Notes: generated by a model from the sequence alone, not told the origin. A DNA stretch of 64,000 nucleotides from an uncultured Bacteroidales bacterium (GCA_944325445.1 CALVAG010000002.1:164442-228441); one strand, 5' to 3'. Shown: positions 8,306 through 17,959, counted from the first letter of the stretch. Program-made: numbers and translations.

Positions 8306-8683
8306 ATGGCACGTATAGCCGGAGTTGATTTACCAAAAAACAAACGTGGAGAGATAGGTTTGACCTATATCTTTGGAATTGGTCGCAGTTCTGCCAAAAA
8401 AATCCTTACCAAAAACGGCATAGACGTTAATATCAAGGTGCAAGATTGGACAGATGACCAAATCGCTGCAATAAGGGCGACCATTGCAGAAGAGTATAAA
8501 ATAGAGGGCGAGCTTCGTTCTGCTATTCAGTTGAATATTAAACGATTGATGGATATCGGATGCTACAGGGGAATTCGTCATCGTCTCGGACTTCCTGTAA
8601 GAGGACAGAGTACGAAGAACAATGCGCGTACCCGTAAAGGTAAAAAGAAAACCGTAGCTAATAAGAAGAAAGCAACCAAATAA
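8306..8683 (+). CDS. rpsM: 30S ribosomal protein S13
   Basis: A 125-residue protein with the helix-two-turn-helix start [26 protein letters not shown]. It carries the conserved [26 protein letters not shown] near residues 88-113 and a Lys-rich tail reaching the P-site tRNA. S13 sits in the 30S head and makes bridge B1 to L5. First gene of the classical alpha operon section. Confidence 0.98.
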   Translation: MARIAGVDLPKNKRGEIGLTYIFGIGRSSAKKILTKNGIDVNIKVQDWTDDQIAAIRATIAEEYKIEGELRSAIQLNIKRLMDIGCYRGIRHRLGLPVRGQSTKNNARTRKGKKKTVANKKKATK

Positions 8684-8697
8684 TAGAACCTAAGATT

Positions 8698-9090
8698 ATG
8701 GCAAAGAAAACAGGATCATCCAATAAGAAGAGAGTTGTTAGGGTTGAAGCGTATGGCCAGGCTCATATATCATCGACTTTTAACAATGTAATTATCACTC
8801 TCACTAATGCTGAGGGTCAGGTTATAAGCTGGTCGTCTGCCGGAAAGATGGGCTTCAGGGGTTCTAAAAAGAACACTCCGTATGCTGCACAGGTTGCAGC
8901 TGCCGATTGTGCTAAGGTGGCTTATGATGCAGGTTTACGTAAGGTCAAGGCTTATGTCAAGGGGCCGGGCGCAGGCCGCGAGTCGGCGATTCGTACCATT
9001 CATGGTGCAGGTATCGAGGTAACCGAGATAATAGATGTTACTCCGCTTCCTCATAACGGTTGCAGACCAAAAGGTCGTCGTAGAGTATAA
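8698..9090 (+). CDS. rpsK: 30S ribosomal protein S11
   Basis: A 130-residue protein of the 30S platform that touches mRNA near the E site. Visible features are [37 protein letters not shown] in the first half, [13 protein letters not shown] around residues 85-98, and the invariant end [16 protein letters not shown]. It lies 14 bases after rpsM. Confidence 0.98.
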   Translation: MAKKTGSSNKKRVVRVEAYGQAHISSTFNNVIITLTNAEGQVISWSSAGKMGFRGSKKNTPYAAQVAAADCAKVAYDAGLRKVKAYVKGPGAGRESAIRTIHGAGIEVTEIIDVTPLPHNGCRPKGRRRV

Positions 9091-9118
9091 TTTTCCGATA
9101 ATTTAAAATTAATTTACT

Positions 9119-9724
9119 ATGGCAAGATATACAGGGCCTTCTACAAAAATTGCCCGCAAATTCGGTGAGCCTATATTTGGCCCAGATAAAAGTTTGGAAC
9201 GCAAGAATTTTCCTCCGGGACAGCACGGATTGGCTAGAAAGAGAAAAAAATTGTCGGAGTATGGCGTTCAGTTAAAAGAGAAACAAAAAGTAAGATATAC
9301 ATATGGATTATTGGAGAAACAATTCCGTAATCTTTATGAAAAGGCTGCAAAAATGAAGGGTAAGACAGGTGAAAACCTTCTTATGCTGCTGGAATCCCGT
9401 CTCGACAATCTGGTTTTCAGAATGGGTATTGCACCTACACGTGCAGCTGCAAGACAACTCGTTTCGCACCGTCATATCGTGTTGAACGGAAAAGTCAACA
9501 ATATTCCGTCTACACTGGTTAAGCCCGGCGAGATTGTCGGAGTACGCGAAAGATCCAAGAGCCTTGAGACAATTCAGGACTCTTTGGCAAGCAAGGCGAA
9601 CAAGTATTCATGGTTGGAGTGGGACGCCAACACATTATCGGGAAAATTCCTCAATCTGCCCGACAGAACCGAGATTCCTGAGACCATTAATGAACAATTA
9701 ATCGTAGAGTTGTACTCTAAATAG
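9119..9724 (+). CDS. rpsD: 30S ribosomal protein S4
   Basis: A 201-residue primary 16S rRNA-binding protein, first to bind the 5' domain of the 30S body. The start [18 protein letters not shown] and the S4 RNA-binding domain (about residues 97-160, [30 protein letters not shown]) are clear. In Escherichia coli S4 represses its own operon; no such site was identified here. It follows rpsK and precedes rpoA, the usual order. Confidence 0.98.
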   Translation: MARYTGPSTKIARKFGEPIFGPDKSLERKNFPPGQHGLARKRKKLSEYGVQLKEKQKVRYTYGLLEKQFRNLYEKAAKMKGKTGENLLMLLESRLDNLVFRMGIAPTRAAARQLVSHRHIVLNGKVNNIPSTLVKPGEIVGVRERSKSLETIQDSLASKANKYSWLEWDANTLSGKFLNLPDRTEIPETINEQLIVELYSK

Positions 9725-9732
9725 TAGATAAA

Positions 9733-10725
9733 ATGGCAATATTAGCATTTCAAAAACCGGATAAGGTGGTGATGCTCGAGTCTACAGACACCTTTGGAAA
9801 GTTCGAATTCAGGCCTCTCGAGCCCGGATATGGAACTACCATAGGCAATGCCTTGAGACGAATCCTGCTCTCATCACTTGAGGGGTTTGCAATAACCTCT
9901 ATAAGAATTCAAGGAGTAGACCACGAATTTGCAACAATCCCCGGCGTTATAGAAAGCGTTGTAGATATTGTTCTTAACTTAAAGAAAGTTCGCTTCAAGA
10001 GAATGATCGAAAGCGAAGACAGCGAGGTAATAACAGTAAATATCAGCGGAAAGCAGGAGTTTACGGCAGAGGACATTTCAAAGAATCTCTCGTCGTTCAA
10101 AGTTCTCAATCCCGAGCTTCACATCTGTTCGATGGAGCCTTCTGTAAAATTGTCTATCGATATGAGAATAGGCAAAGGCAGGGGTTATGTTCCGGCAGAA
10201 GAGAACAAGATCGACGGCGCTCCGTTCGGAACTATTCCCATCGATGCTATATTTACCCCTATAAAAAATGTGAAATATTCTGTAGACAACTGGCGTGTAG
10301 AGCAAAAGACCGATTACGAAAAGTTGGATATAGAGATTACCACAGACGGTTCGATTCATCCGAAAGAGGCGCTTAAAGAGGCGGCCAAGATTCTTATCTA
10401 CCACTTCATGCTCTTCTCGGACGAGAAGATAAGTTTAGAGACAACAAACGAGGTCGTAAGCAATGAACTCGATGAAGAATCATTGCGCATGCGTCATTTG
10501 CTGCTTACAAAACTTTCAGACATGGATTTGTCTGTAAGGGCTTTGAATTGTTTGAAAGCGGCTGATATAGAAACATTTGCCGACCTTGTTTCCCACCAGC
10601 GTTCAGAGCTCATGAAGTTCAGGAACTTTGGTAAAAAATCATTAACTGAAATAGATATGCTTATCGACAGACTCAAACTCTCTTTCGGTATGGATATCAG
10701 TAAGTACAATATCGAAAAAAAGTAA
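9733..10725 (+). CDS. rpoA: RNA polymerase subunit alpha
   Basis: A 330-residue protein with the standard two domains. Residues 1 to about 230 form the dimerisation and assembly domain ([23 protein letters not shown] near residue 30; [13 protein letters not shown]). Residues from about 260 on form the C-terminal domain with helix-hairpin-helix elements that bind DNA upstream elements and activators ([13 protein letters not shown], then [15 protein letters not shown]). It lies six bases upstream of rplQ. Confidence 0.98.
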   Translation: MAILAFQKPDKVVMLESTDTFGKFEFRPLEPGYGTTIGNALRRILLSSLEGFAITSIRIQGVDHEFATIPGVIESVVDIVLNLKKVRFKRMIESEDSEVITVNISGKQEFTAEDISKNLSSFKVLNPELHICSMEPSVKLSIDMRIGKGRGYVPAEENKIDGAPFGTIPIDAIFTPIKNVKYSVDNWRVEQKTDYEKLDIEITTDGSIHPKEALKEAAKILIYHFMLFSDEKISLETTNEVVSNELDEESLRMRHLLLTKLSDMDLSVRALNCLKAADIETFADLVSHQRSELMKFRNFGKKSLTEIDMLIDRLKLSFGMDISKYNIEKK

Positions 10726-10731
10726 TAGAAA

Positions 10732-11289
10732 ATGAGACATAATAAGGCATTTAACCATTTAGGACGCAAGACGGGTCATCGTAAGGCCATGCTGGCCAAT
10801 ATGGCATCATCTCTTTTGCTTCATAAGCGTATAGAGACAACCTTGGCCAAGGCAAAGGCATTGCGCGTATATGTTGAGCCGCTGATTACCAAATCAAAAG
10901 TAGACAGTACTCACTCACGTCGTATTGTGTTTAGCTATTTGAAACAAAAACAGGCTGTTACAGAGCTGTTCCGTGTAATTGCTCCAAAGATTGCAGATCG
11001 TCCGGGCGGATATCTCCGTATTTTGAAGACAGGTTTCCGTGCAGGTGACGGTGCAGATATGGCTTTGGTAGAGTTGGTAGACTTCAATGAGGCAGCTTTG
11101 GCTTCTACAACAAAGAAGGAGGAGGTTAAGAAACCTGCAACAAGAAGAAGCAGAGCCAAGAAAGCGGCTCCGAAGGCAGAAGAGGCCAAGGCAGAGGCTA
11201 AGGTAGAGGAAGCTAAGGCGGAAGAACCGAAAGCGGAGTCTAAACCTGCAGCTGAAGCGCCTGCTGCTGAAGAGCAGAAAGAGAACTAA
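10732..11289 (+). CDS. rplQ: 50S ribosomal protein L17 with Lys/Ala/Glu-rich tail
   Basis: A 185-residue protein. Residues 1 to about 120 are a normal L17 ([37 protein letters not shown], then [25 protein letters not shown]), which lines the outer rim of the exit tunnel. Residues 121-185 form a low-complexity tail, first basic ([16 protein letters not shown]) then acidic with repeated KAEEAK-like units. Such tails occur on L17 in other Bacteroidota. The gene ends the operon ahead of a terminator. Confidence 0.96.
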   Translation: MRHNKAFNHLGRKTGHRKAMLANMASSLLLHKRIETTLAKAKALRVYVEPLITKSKVDSTHSRRIVFSYLKQKQAVTELFRVIAPKIADRPGGYLRILKTGFRAGDGADMALVELVDFNEAALASTTKKEEVKKPATRRSRAKKAAPKAEEAKAEAKVEEAKAEEPKAESKPAAEAPAAEEQKEN

Positions 11290-11309
11290 CATACAACTAT
11301 TCCTTGGAG

Positions 11310-11338
11310 ACGGACGGGTTTTCCTGTCCGTTTTTTTT
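11310..11338 (+). terminator. intrinsic terminator after rplQ
   Basis: ACGGACGGG (11310-11318) pairs with CCTGTCCGT (11323-11331), with one G-U pair and a short T-rich loop, and is followed by a run of T. It closes the ribosomal protein operon. Confidence 0.85.
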
Positions 11339-11374
11339 ATTTAAATTTGGCAGCAATATCAAACTGCCCGATTC

Positions 11375-12910
11375 ATGATAAAAAAATTGAAAAGATTCCT
11401 GCCCGATATAGCCGGGGCCGCGGGGGTCTCGCCGGTAGAAATATTCGTCATACTTCTTTTTTCAGTATATGCCGTTTTGATGGTAGAGGGAGTGGCAGAC
11501 GGCGACAGGGGCTATCTTGCGCTATATCCGCTCTCCTTATCGCTCTCATTTCTCTTTAATCTGTGGTTCAGAGGGAAGAGGCTGCGGTTTATCTACTTTC
11601 TTTCGGCTCTGTTGCCTCTTTCCATGGCAGGCTGCGACCTTTCCGGTTTTGTGGACTCCGTTGCATATCCGGTATCGCTCATGTTGTGTATTTTAATGAT
11701 TTTTGCCTCCAAATGGAGAAGAGACAATATCCGGTATGTGAAAGAGGGGCTCTTTTATGTCAAAAACTGCGTATCGGCTCTTATTATTGCAGGCATGACG
11801 TTCGGGCTTACAGTTGCCATTTATTTTTCTGTCAGATACATATTTCCGGTGCAGGGGCTCTCCGATGCGGAATCTGCCGGCAATATGGCGAATGCCGTGC
11901 TCTATTTTCTGATTTTTTCGTTTATGATGCTTTGTCCGCTGCTCTTTCTGATATTCAACCGCTCGGAAAAGGGAGCATGGAGTTCGGGAAGATTGGATGA
12001 AATAGCGGTGAACTATGTGGTTACTCCGGCCCTGCTTCTCTATACCTGCATATTGTATATCTATTTTGCAAAGATTCTCTTTACATGGTCGCTGCCCAAA
12101 GGCGGCATTGCCTATATGGTTTTTGCATTTACGATTATCGCGATTCTTTCCCAGGCATTGCGGCTGACCTTGAAAGGGAAGGGAACCTTTGAGTGGTTTT
12201 ACGGGAATTTCTGCGTCATATCGCTGCCGGCACTTGCAATGTTCTGGATAGGGGTCTGGTACAGGATAGCCGAATACGGGTTTACCCAGGCGAGGGTATA
12301 TCTTGTCGTCTGCGGAACCATCATGACCGTCACTGTCTTGCTTTCACTCTCCAGACGTTTCGGAAAATATGTATATGCGAATCTTCTTGCCATAATTCTT
12401 TTTGCACTGTTTACCTATGTTCCGGGTATAAGCGCGGAGGATATCGAGCGCCGTTCCCAAATGAACCGCTCCCTTTCCGCCGATAACGGTGCAGTTTTGG
12501 CTGAAGAGGAGACTGTAGTTACGGACGCCCCGTGGCTCTATATTGTTCCAAAGGGCGAAGCCGTGGACCTCGAGGGCTATTCTTCGCTTTACAAAATTTC
12601 CGACGCAGAGTCAGATGGAGGGTATTTTGTCCCGTATGGCTCCTCTGCCGGCGATACGCTTCGTCTGATATCTCCATCAGGGGAGACGCTTCTGAATATG
12701 AGCTACGGCAATTTCCTCTCCGTCCAACTGAAGAAGGCCGGGCTAAGCGGAAAGAGTCCGGATGATTCTCTTGCAATGCGCGGAAGCGAACTGCTTGTCT
12801 ACGATTTCGGAGAGGGGCGTATTCTTTTCAATATGCTTATATTGGAAAGGGAGAGGGATTCGATGTTGAAGGTGAATACCGTCGCCGCAGATCTTTTCCT
12901 TTGCCGGTAG
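11375..12910 (+). CDS. DUF4153-like integral membrane protein
   Basis: A 511-residue protein. Residues 1 to about 345 are a series of roughly ten hydrophobic segments separated by short charged loops. The last 150 residues are soluble and probably face one side of the membrane. This layout and the residues around the middle segments (SEKGAWSSGRLDEIAVNYVVTPALLLYTCILY) fit the DUF4153 family, whose function is not established. There is no recognisable catalytic motif. It has its own start after the rplQ terminator and converges on the GSCFA gene with a five-base gap. The family call is by recognition and should be read as probable. Confidence 0.65.
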   Translation: MIKKLKRFLPDIAGAAGVSPVEIFVILLFSVYAVLMVEGVADGDRGYLALYPLSLSLSFLFNLWFRGKRLRFIYFLSALLPLSMAGCDLSGFVDSVAYPVSLMLCILMIFASKWRRDNIRYVKEGLFYVKNCVSALIIAGMTFGLTVAIYFSVRYIFPVQGLSDAESAGNMANAVLYFLIFSFMMLCPLLFLIFNRSEKGAWSSGRLDEIAVNYVVTPALLLYTCILYIYFAKILFTWSLPKGGIAYMVFAFTIIAILSQALRLTLKGKGTFEWFYGNFCVISLPALAMFWIGVWYRIAEYGFTQARVYLVVCGTIMTVTVLLSLSRRFGKYVYANLLAIILFALFTYVPGISAEDIERRSQMNRSLSADNGAVLAEEETVVTDAPWLYIVPKGEAVDLEGYSSLYKISDAESDGGYFVPYGSSAGDTLRLISPSGETLLNMSYGNFLSVQLKKAGLSGKSPDDSLAMRGSELLVYDFGEGRILFNMLILERERDSMLKVNTVAADLFLCR

Positions 12911-12915
12911 CGCCG

Positions 12916-13791
12916 TTACTCTCTTTTGATTGGGATATGCGCAGCCTGTTTATACCTTTTCAGGTTGAGCCGCATCTGTTCATATTCGGAAGGGGCGATA
13001 AAACTTTCGGTAAATCTTTCGAAGATATATTTCACTGCCTGTTGTGAGGGGTGTACCATATCTTCTGCATAGAAACGGTAGTCGCGCAGTTCATCCAGCA
13101 TAATTTCGTATGCAGGAAAGTAACTTACGTTTCCATATCCTTTCCGTTGCAGCCAATCGATTGACATTAACAGTGCGGCTTTGCTCAGGTTGTTGCCGTG
13201 CGCTCCGTCTTTGAGGTGGCGTATGGGGCTTACAGTGAGAATAAATTCTTTGTCCGGGTATCTTGTAATGAAGTTTTCCAAAAGCCGGAATATCTCTTCT
13301 GTCTGCAGGAATTCGCGGCGGAACTTCCCGGGGTCTATCTTATGGCAGTTGGAGACGATTTTCCCGGTAGGAATGTGGCGGAACACCCATGCCGTGCCCA
13401 GAGTCATGATTACGGTATCGGCTTCCTTAAAGAACTGCGCGGCATTTTTGAGCCTTTCGTTTGCGTTGTCCAGAAAATCCTGCGCTGCCGTACGGGCAAA
13501 ACGGCTGTGGTGCCAGAAGGAACAGAAGAGAGGGACCGGTGCATTGCGGGGCCCGGTACAGATTATATCCTCCTGCATGAAAGGAGAGGGAGAGGAGAGC
13601 CTGCTCAGGGAATTTATTACCGAAACTGGATTGTAAAGCGTTCCGAACGGGTTTACGTAGACGTTGAATCCGTACATCTTCAAAAGATTGCCCACTTCGT
13701 CTGCAAAGCAGGAGCCGGCCATTAAGATACCGCTTCGGTATGTGAGCCTCTTTGCGGGCTCTGCAACAGTTACCTTTGTAATAAGTTCCAT
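12916..13791 (-). CDS. GSCFA domain protein
   Basis: A 291-residue protein of the GSCFA family (Pfam PF08885), named for the motif that is visible here at about residues 26-31 (AGSCFADEVG). The N-terminal half also has NPFGTLYNPVSVINSL, and the middle has VIMTLGTAWVFRH and FILTVSPIRHLKDGAHGNNLSKA, which resembles the late motifs of SGNH-type hydrolases. No substrate is known. No signal peptide is seen. It starts three bases after the queG stop and is therefore translated from the same transcript. Confidence 0.85.
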   Translation of the reverse strand: MELITKVTVAEPAKRLTYRSGILMAGSCFADEVGNLLKMYGFNVYVNPFGTLYNPVSVINSLSRLSSPSPFMQEDIICTGPRNAPVPLFCSFWHHSRFARTAAQDFLDNANERLKNAAQFFKEADTVIMTLGTAWVFRHIPTGKIVSNCHKIDPGKFRREFLQTEEIFRLLENFITRYPDKEFILTVSPIRHLKDGAHGNNLSKAALLMSIDWLQRKGYGNVSYFPAYEIMLDELRDYRFYAEDMVHPSQQAVKYIFERFTESFIAPSEYEQMRLNLKRYKQAAHIPIKRE

Positions 13792-13794
13792 TCT

Positions 13795-14658
13795 CTATCT
13801 TCTCCGTAAATGTGCGGCCGGTATCGCTCCCGGCTGCGGTTTGAATTCGTTCCATCCGTTACGGTTGCGGCTGTTCCACGGGCAGGCGTTCATGCAGGCA
13901 TCGCAACCGAAGATCCAGCCCTCTCTCTCCCCTGCCATGCTTCTGTTGAGTCCGATATCGCTTCCCTTTTTTTCAATCGTAAGGTATGAGATGCACTTCG
14001 CGGCATCCAGCCTGTATGGCGAAAGCGCTCCGGTGGGGCAGCTCTCGATACAGCGCCTGCACTCTCCGCAATGGTTTTTATACTGCGACATGTCGAAAAC
14101 AGGTTCGAATTCCACATCGGTAATGATTATCCCTATAAAATTCCTTATTCCGGCGCTTCTGCTTATCAGGAAGTTATTTTTTCCTATAAATCCCAATCCC
14201 GCCCTGACGCCCCAGGCTCTTTCCATAATCGGAGCGGTATCTGTGTAGACCCTGCCCCTTGCCTCCGGGATACGGCTTTTTATATAATTCAGTATTGCCG
14301 ACAGTTTTTCTTTTATAATCCTGTGGTAATCCTCACCCAATGCATATTGGGCGATTTTGTAGCGTCCGCAGGTGCCGTTGCCGAAGATTACCTCCTTTTC
14401 CGGCGTAGCGGATTCATCTCCATACGGGGCGAGAAATGCGAGAATGCTTTTTGCCCCTTCGAAGAGCAGGCGAGGATCCTCTCTCTTTTCGCAGTTGCGT
14501 TTCAGGTACTCCATCTCTGCAAAGCAGCCCTCCTTCATGGCTGACAGGTAATGTTCGGACTCCTCCTCCAACCGGCAGGCTGCGGCAACGCCGCATGCAG
14601 CAAATCCCAGACTCTCCGCAAGCCGGGTTATATTTTGATATATGTGGGTTCCAACCAT
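13795..14658 (-). CDS. queG: epoxyqueuosine reductase, short form
   Basis: A 287-residue cytosolic enzyme for the last step of queuosine synthesis in tRNA, reducing epoxyqueuosine to queuosine with cobalamin and two 4Fe-4S clusters. The catalytic region VDTAPIMERAWGVRAGLGFIGKN and both cluster motifs are present (CGECRRCIESCP, a single Cys in KCISYLT, and CDACMNACPWN), eight cysteines in all. The protein stops about 20 residues after the last cluster motif. Related QueG proteins continue for tens of residues more, so the C-terminus looks trimmed, and no continuation was found in another frame. tgt, for an earlier step of the same pathway, lies 2.2 kb away. Confidence 0.88.
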   Translation of the reverse strand: MVGTHIYQNITRLAESLGFAACGVAAACRLEEESEHYLSAMKEGCFAEMEYLKRNCEKREDPRLLFEGAKSILAFLAPYGDESATPEKEVIFGNGTCGRYKIAQYALGEDYHRIIKEKLSAILNYIKSRIPEARGRVYTDTAPIMERAWGVRAGLGFIGKNNFLISRSAGIRNFIGIIITDVEFEPVFDMSQYKNHCGECRRCIESCPTGALSPYRLDAAKCISYLTIEKKGSDIGLNRSMAGEREGWIFGCDACMNACPWNSRNRNGWNEFKPQPGAIPAAHLRRR

Positions 14659-14669
14659 TGCAAACTGTA

Positions 14670-14677
14670 CAAAAGTA
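14670..14677 (-). promoter_or_regulatory. putative -7 box of queG
   Basis: TACTTTTG on the minus strand matches the TAnnTTTG pattern. It ends 11 bases before the queG start, implying a leader of only a few bases. No clear -33 element was found. Confidence 0.45.
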
Positions 14678-14689
14678 GCAAAGAATTCT

Positions 14690-14697
14690 TATTTTTG
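14690..14697 (+). promoter_or_regulatory. putative -7 box of the threonine dehydrogenase gene
   Basis: TATTTTTG matches the TAnnTTTG pattern, 45 bases before the ATG at 14743 and facing away from the queG promoter. The -33 element is not evident. Confidence 0.4.
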
Positions 14698-14742
14698 TAG
14701 AGTATAGAGTGATCTCTGACGGGTAATTTAACTGATTGCAAT

Positions 14743-15705
14743 ATGAAACGCATTTTGGTGGTAGGAGCAGGGGGGCAGATTGGAACGGAGCTGGTCCCAT
14801 TCCTGCAAAAACATTACGGATATGACAATGTTATAGCGGCCGATTTAAAGCCGGCTGTTGTAGAGAGGCTTGAACGCACTTCCATAGCGATGACACTGGA
14901 TGCGTTGAATGAGACGGAATATGCCGATACTGTAAGGCGTTATAAGATAGATGCCATATATAATCTGGCGGCACTTCTTTCCGCTACGGGAGAAAAGAAT
15001 CCGCAGCTGGCCTGGCAAATAAATATGGGAGCTTTGCTCAACTCGTTGAATATTGCAAAAGAGTATAATTGCGCTCTGTTTACTCCCAGTTCGATAGGGG
15101 CGTTCGGCGATAATACGCCGCATTACAAGACTCCGCAGGATACCATAATGCGTCCCAATACCATGTATGGTGTCTGCAAGGTCTCCGGAGAACTGTTGAG
15201 CGATTATTATCACAGCCGTTTCGGGGTGGATACGAGAAGCGTGAGATTTCCGGGAATCATTTCGAACGGGGCGATGCCCGGGGGAGGCACGACAGATTAT
15301 GCCGTCGAGGTTTTCTATCATGCAGTGAAGAGCGGAAAATATACGTGCGAAGTGCCGGAAAACCGCTATATGGATATGCTTTACATGCCGGACGCGCTGG
15401 ATGCCATGATTCAGGTCATGGAGGCGGACCCTTCAAGGCTCATTCACAGGAACAGTTTTAACATAACGGCGATGAGTTTTACTCCCAAACAGCTTTTTGA
15501 GCAGATCAGGAAGAGAATACCTGAATTTACGGCAAATTACAACATAGATCCTGTAAAGGACCAGATATCTGCATCGTGGCCAGACTGTCTCGATGATTCG
15601 TGCGCCCGCAAGGAGTGGGGCTGGAACCCGAAATGGGGCATGTACGAGATGGTAGACGACATGCTTAAGGTATGTCGCGAAAAACTTGCGCGCGGCGAGT
15701 TTTAG
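14743..15705 (+). CDS. SDR-type L-threonine 3-dehydrogenase
   Basis: A 320-residue NAD-dependent enzyme of the extended short-chain dehydrogenase fold. The nucleotide-binding glycines are at residues 8-14 (GAGGQIG), a Ser pair at 116-117 and the catalytic Tyr142/Lys146 (YGVCK). The wider sequence (PGIISNGAMPGGGTTDYAVEVFYHA, then YMDMLYMPDALDAMI) is that of the epimerase-like threonine dehydrogenases, which oxidise L-threonine to 2-amino-3-ketobutyrate for conversion to glycine. It is unrelated to the zinc-dependent Tdh. A partner 2-amino-3-ketobutyrate ligase is not in the window. A UDP-sugar epimerase is the alternative but fits less well. Confidence 0.85.
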   Translation: MKRILVVGAGGQIGTELVPFLQKHYGYDNVIAADLKPAVVERLERTSIAMTLDALNETEYADTVRRYKIDAIYNLAALLSATGEKNPQLAWQINMGALLNSLNIAKEYNCALFTPSSIGAFGDNTPHYKTPQDTIMRPNTMYGVCKVSGELLSDYYHSRFGVDTRSVRFPGIISNGAMPGGGTTDYAVEVFYHAVKSGKYTCEVPENRYMDMLYMPDALDAMIQVMEADPSRLIHRNSFNITAMSFTPKQLFEQIRKRIPEFTANYNIDPVKDQISASWPDCLDDSCARKEWGWNPKWGMYEMVDDMLKVCREKLARGEF

Positions 15706-15715
15706 ACTGCATTGC

Positions 15716-16810
15716 TTATTTCGGAGCTATCCTGTAAAGGAACAGTGCTATGAACATGTAGAGGATGTTCGGTATCCACAGTGCCAGACCTGGCGGCAGG
15801 GCTCCCGTGTAGACGAACATCTGGCTGAACCGCATAAAGAGGATATATGAAAAACTGAGTGCGATACCTATGCCGATATTCATCCCTATGCCTCCGCGCC
15901 GTTTCTTTGAGGAGAGCGAAACGCCTATCAGGGTAAGTACAAAGGCCGAGAAGGGCATGGCGAAGCGGGTATGTTTTTCGATTTGGGCGTACATTACCAT
16001 TTTGTCGCCACGCATCTGCTGTGTCTGGATCAAATCGTTTAACTGAAAGAAATTAAGCTCTTCCACCACATTCTTTTTTCGCATGAAATCGTCTACCGTT
16101 ATAACGATGGATGTGTCGAGCGTACGGCCGCTGCTTAAAATCTCGGTATTGTTTACATATTTGCGAAGATGGTAATTGCGCAGCCGCCAGCAATTTTTTG
16201 TCGAATCCCACGCTGCGCTCTCGGCGCTGAGTTTGGAAACCATTTTGTGGTCTTTGATGGTTTCGAGCGTAAATCTGTATGCGGTCTTGTTCCATACACT
16301 GAAAGATTCCACATATAAAAAATTGCCCGGCGACATCTGGTAGTGCATGTCGCGGTTTGTATTTTCGAATTTCGTCTTTATATATTTGGACTGGAAAGCC
16401 TGCCTTCCCTTATTGGCCGGCGGAATTATAAAAAGATTCAGGACAAGGCTGAATATGGCGATTACTGCGGCTGAAATAAAATAGGGGTACATCAGCCGCT
16501 TGAAACTTATTCCTCCTGCAAGAATCGCCACAATCTCACTGTTTGCAGCCAGCTTGGATGTAAAGAAAATTACGGTTATAAATACGAACATCGGGCTGAA
16601 CATGTTTACGAACTTGGGTATGAAGTTTCCGTAATAGTTGAGCGCGATCTCCTTGAAAGGAGCGTGATTGTCTACAAAATCGTCTATATGTTCGCTTATG
16701 TCGAATATTATTACTATAACGATAATCAGCAACAGGGCAAAGAAGAAGGTCCCTATGAACTTTCTTATGATATATCTGTCGAGTATCGTTATTTTAAAAT
16801 TGTAATCCAT
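15716..16810 (-). CDS. LptF/LptG family permease (YjgP/YjgQ)
   Basis: A 364-residue inner-membrane protein with hydrophobic segments near residues 16-36, 58-80 and 97-120, a periplasmic beta-rich domain, and three more segments after about residue 275. LptF and LptG pair with the ATPase LptB to lift lipopolysaccharide out of the inner membrane. The start DRYIIRKFIGTFFFALLLII is typical. It could be either the F or the G partner; the second family member at 21970-23430 is probably the other. Its start codon overlaps the tgt stop by one base. Confidence 0.88.
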   Translation of the reverse strand: MDYNFKITILDRYIIRKFIGTFFFALLLIIVIVIIFDISEHIDDFVDNHAPFKEIALNYYGNFIPKFVNMFSPMFVFITVIFFTSKLAANSEIVAILAGGISFKRLMYPYFISAAVIAIFSLVLNLFIIPPANKGRQAFQSKYIKTKFENTNRDMHYQMSPGNFLYVESFSVWNKTAYRFTLETIKDHKMVSKLSAESAAWDSTKNCWRLRNYHLRKYVNNTEILSSGRTLDTSIVITVDDFMRKKNVVEELNFFQLNDLIQTQQMRGDKMVMYAQIEKHTRFAMPFSAFVLTLIGVSLSSKKRRGGIGMNIGIGIALSFSYILFMRFSQMFVYTGALPPGLALWIPNILYMFIALFLYRIAPK

Positions 16811-17940
16811 TACAACTTAGTCTCCAGGTCTTTTACTGTTTTCTCTTTCCAAGTGAAGAAATCTCCGGCCTCTATATGGAAGCGGGCCTGCCTTACCAGT
16901 TCCAGATAGAATGCGAGATTGTGTTCGCTCGCTATCTGTGCCGCCAGCATTTCACCGGCTATGAACTGGTGTCTCAAATAGGCTTTGCTATAGGTTTTAT
17001 CGACAAAAGATGTGCCGTCGGGGTCTATGGGAGAAAAGTCGTCCGCCCATTTCCTGTTTTTGATATTTATCATTCCCTTCCATGTAAAAAGCATGCCGTT
17101 GCGGCCGTTTCTTGTCGGCATGACACAGTCGAACATGTCTACTCCGCGGGCTATCCCCTCCAGTATGTTTGCCGGAGTCCCCACTCCCATAAGGTAACGG
17201 GGTTTCTCTTTAGGCAGAAGCGGGTCTACCACTTCAAGCATCTCATACATCTTTTCGGTCGGTTCTCCTACCGAAAGTCCGCCTATGGCGTATCCGTCTG
17301 CATCGAATTTTACTGCATGCTCGGCTGCCATTCTTCTTAAATCGGGATATACGCATCCCTGGACTATGGGAAAATATGATTGGCTATAGCCGTAAAGGGG
17401 ATCGCTCTCCTTAAAGTGGTGGTATCCTCTTTCAAGCCATTTCATGGTGAGTTCCAATGATTTGAGTGCATATTTGCGGTCTGCGTCTCCTGGAGTGCAT
17501 TCGTCCAGGGCCATAATGATGTCGGCTCCTATGATTCTTTGGGTATCTACGTTGTTCTCAGGTGTAAACAGATGTTTGGAACCGTCTATGTGGGAGCGGA
17601 AAGTACAGCCTTCCTCTGTGAGCTTTCTTTTTTCGGCAAGTGAGAAAACCTGGAATCCTCCGCTGTCTGTAAGGATAGGCCTCTCCCATGAGATGAATTT
17701 ATGCAGCCCGCCGGCTTTTCTTAATATTTCCAACCCGGGGCGGAGATAGAGATGATATGTGTTTCCCAAAATAATCCGGGCTCCGATATCTTCTTTTAAA
17801 TCTCTGTGGTATACTCCCTTTACCGAACCCACAGTCCCTACCGGCATGAAAATCGGGGTCGGGATTGTACCGTGGTCTGTATGGAGCATGCCGCACCTTG
17901 CGGAAGAGTTGTTATCCTGTGCAACTTTTTCAAAAATCAT
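16810..17940 (-). CDS. tgt: tRNA-guanine transglycosylase without zinc cysteines
   Basis: A 376-residue TIM-barrel enzyme that swaps guanine-34 of GUN-anticodon tRNAs for a queuosine precursor. The catalytic aspartates are Asp92 (TDSGGFQVFS) and Asp271 (FDCVMPTRNGRNG), and the substrate loop GGLSVGEP is at about 220-227. Canonical bacterial enzymes have a CxCxxC zinc site just before YSRAYL. The equivalent positions here are Gly309, Ser311 and Asp314, while the later His (SEHNL) is kept. The zinc site is therefore incomplete. It is co-transcribed with the LptF/G-type permease downstream. Confidence 0.95.
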   Translation of the reverse strand: MIFEKVAQDNNSSARCGMLHTDHGTIPTPIFMPVGTVGSVKGVYHRDLKEDIGARIILGNTYHLYLRPGLEILRKAGGLHKFISWERPILTDSGGFQVFSLAEKRKLTEEGCTFRSHIDGSKHLFTPENNVDTQRIIGADIIMALDECTPGDADRKYALKSLELTMKWLERGYHHFKESDPLYGYSQSYFPIVQGCVYPDLRRMAAEHAVKFDADGYAIGGLSVGEPTEKMYEMLEVVDPLLPKEKPRYLMGVGTPANILEGIARGVDMFDCVMPTRNGRNGMLFTWKGMINIKNRKWADDFSPIDPDGTSFVDKTYSKAYLRHQFIAGEMLAAQIASEHNLAFYLELVRQARFHIEAGDFFTWKEKTVKDLETKL

Positions 17941-17959
17941 TTTTCTCCTTGCTTGCGGG

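Noticed and set aside
13427..13855. Frame that might continue queG past its stop
   Set aside because: The residues do not resemble a QueG C-terminus, so a simple frameshift is not supported.
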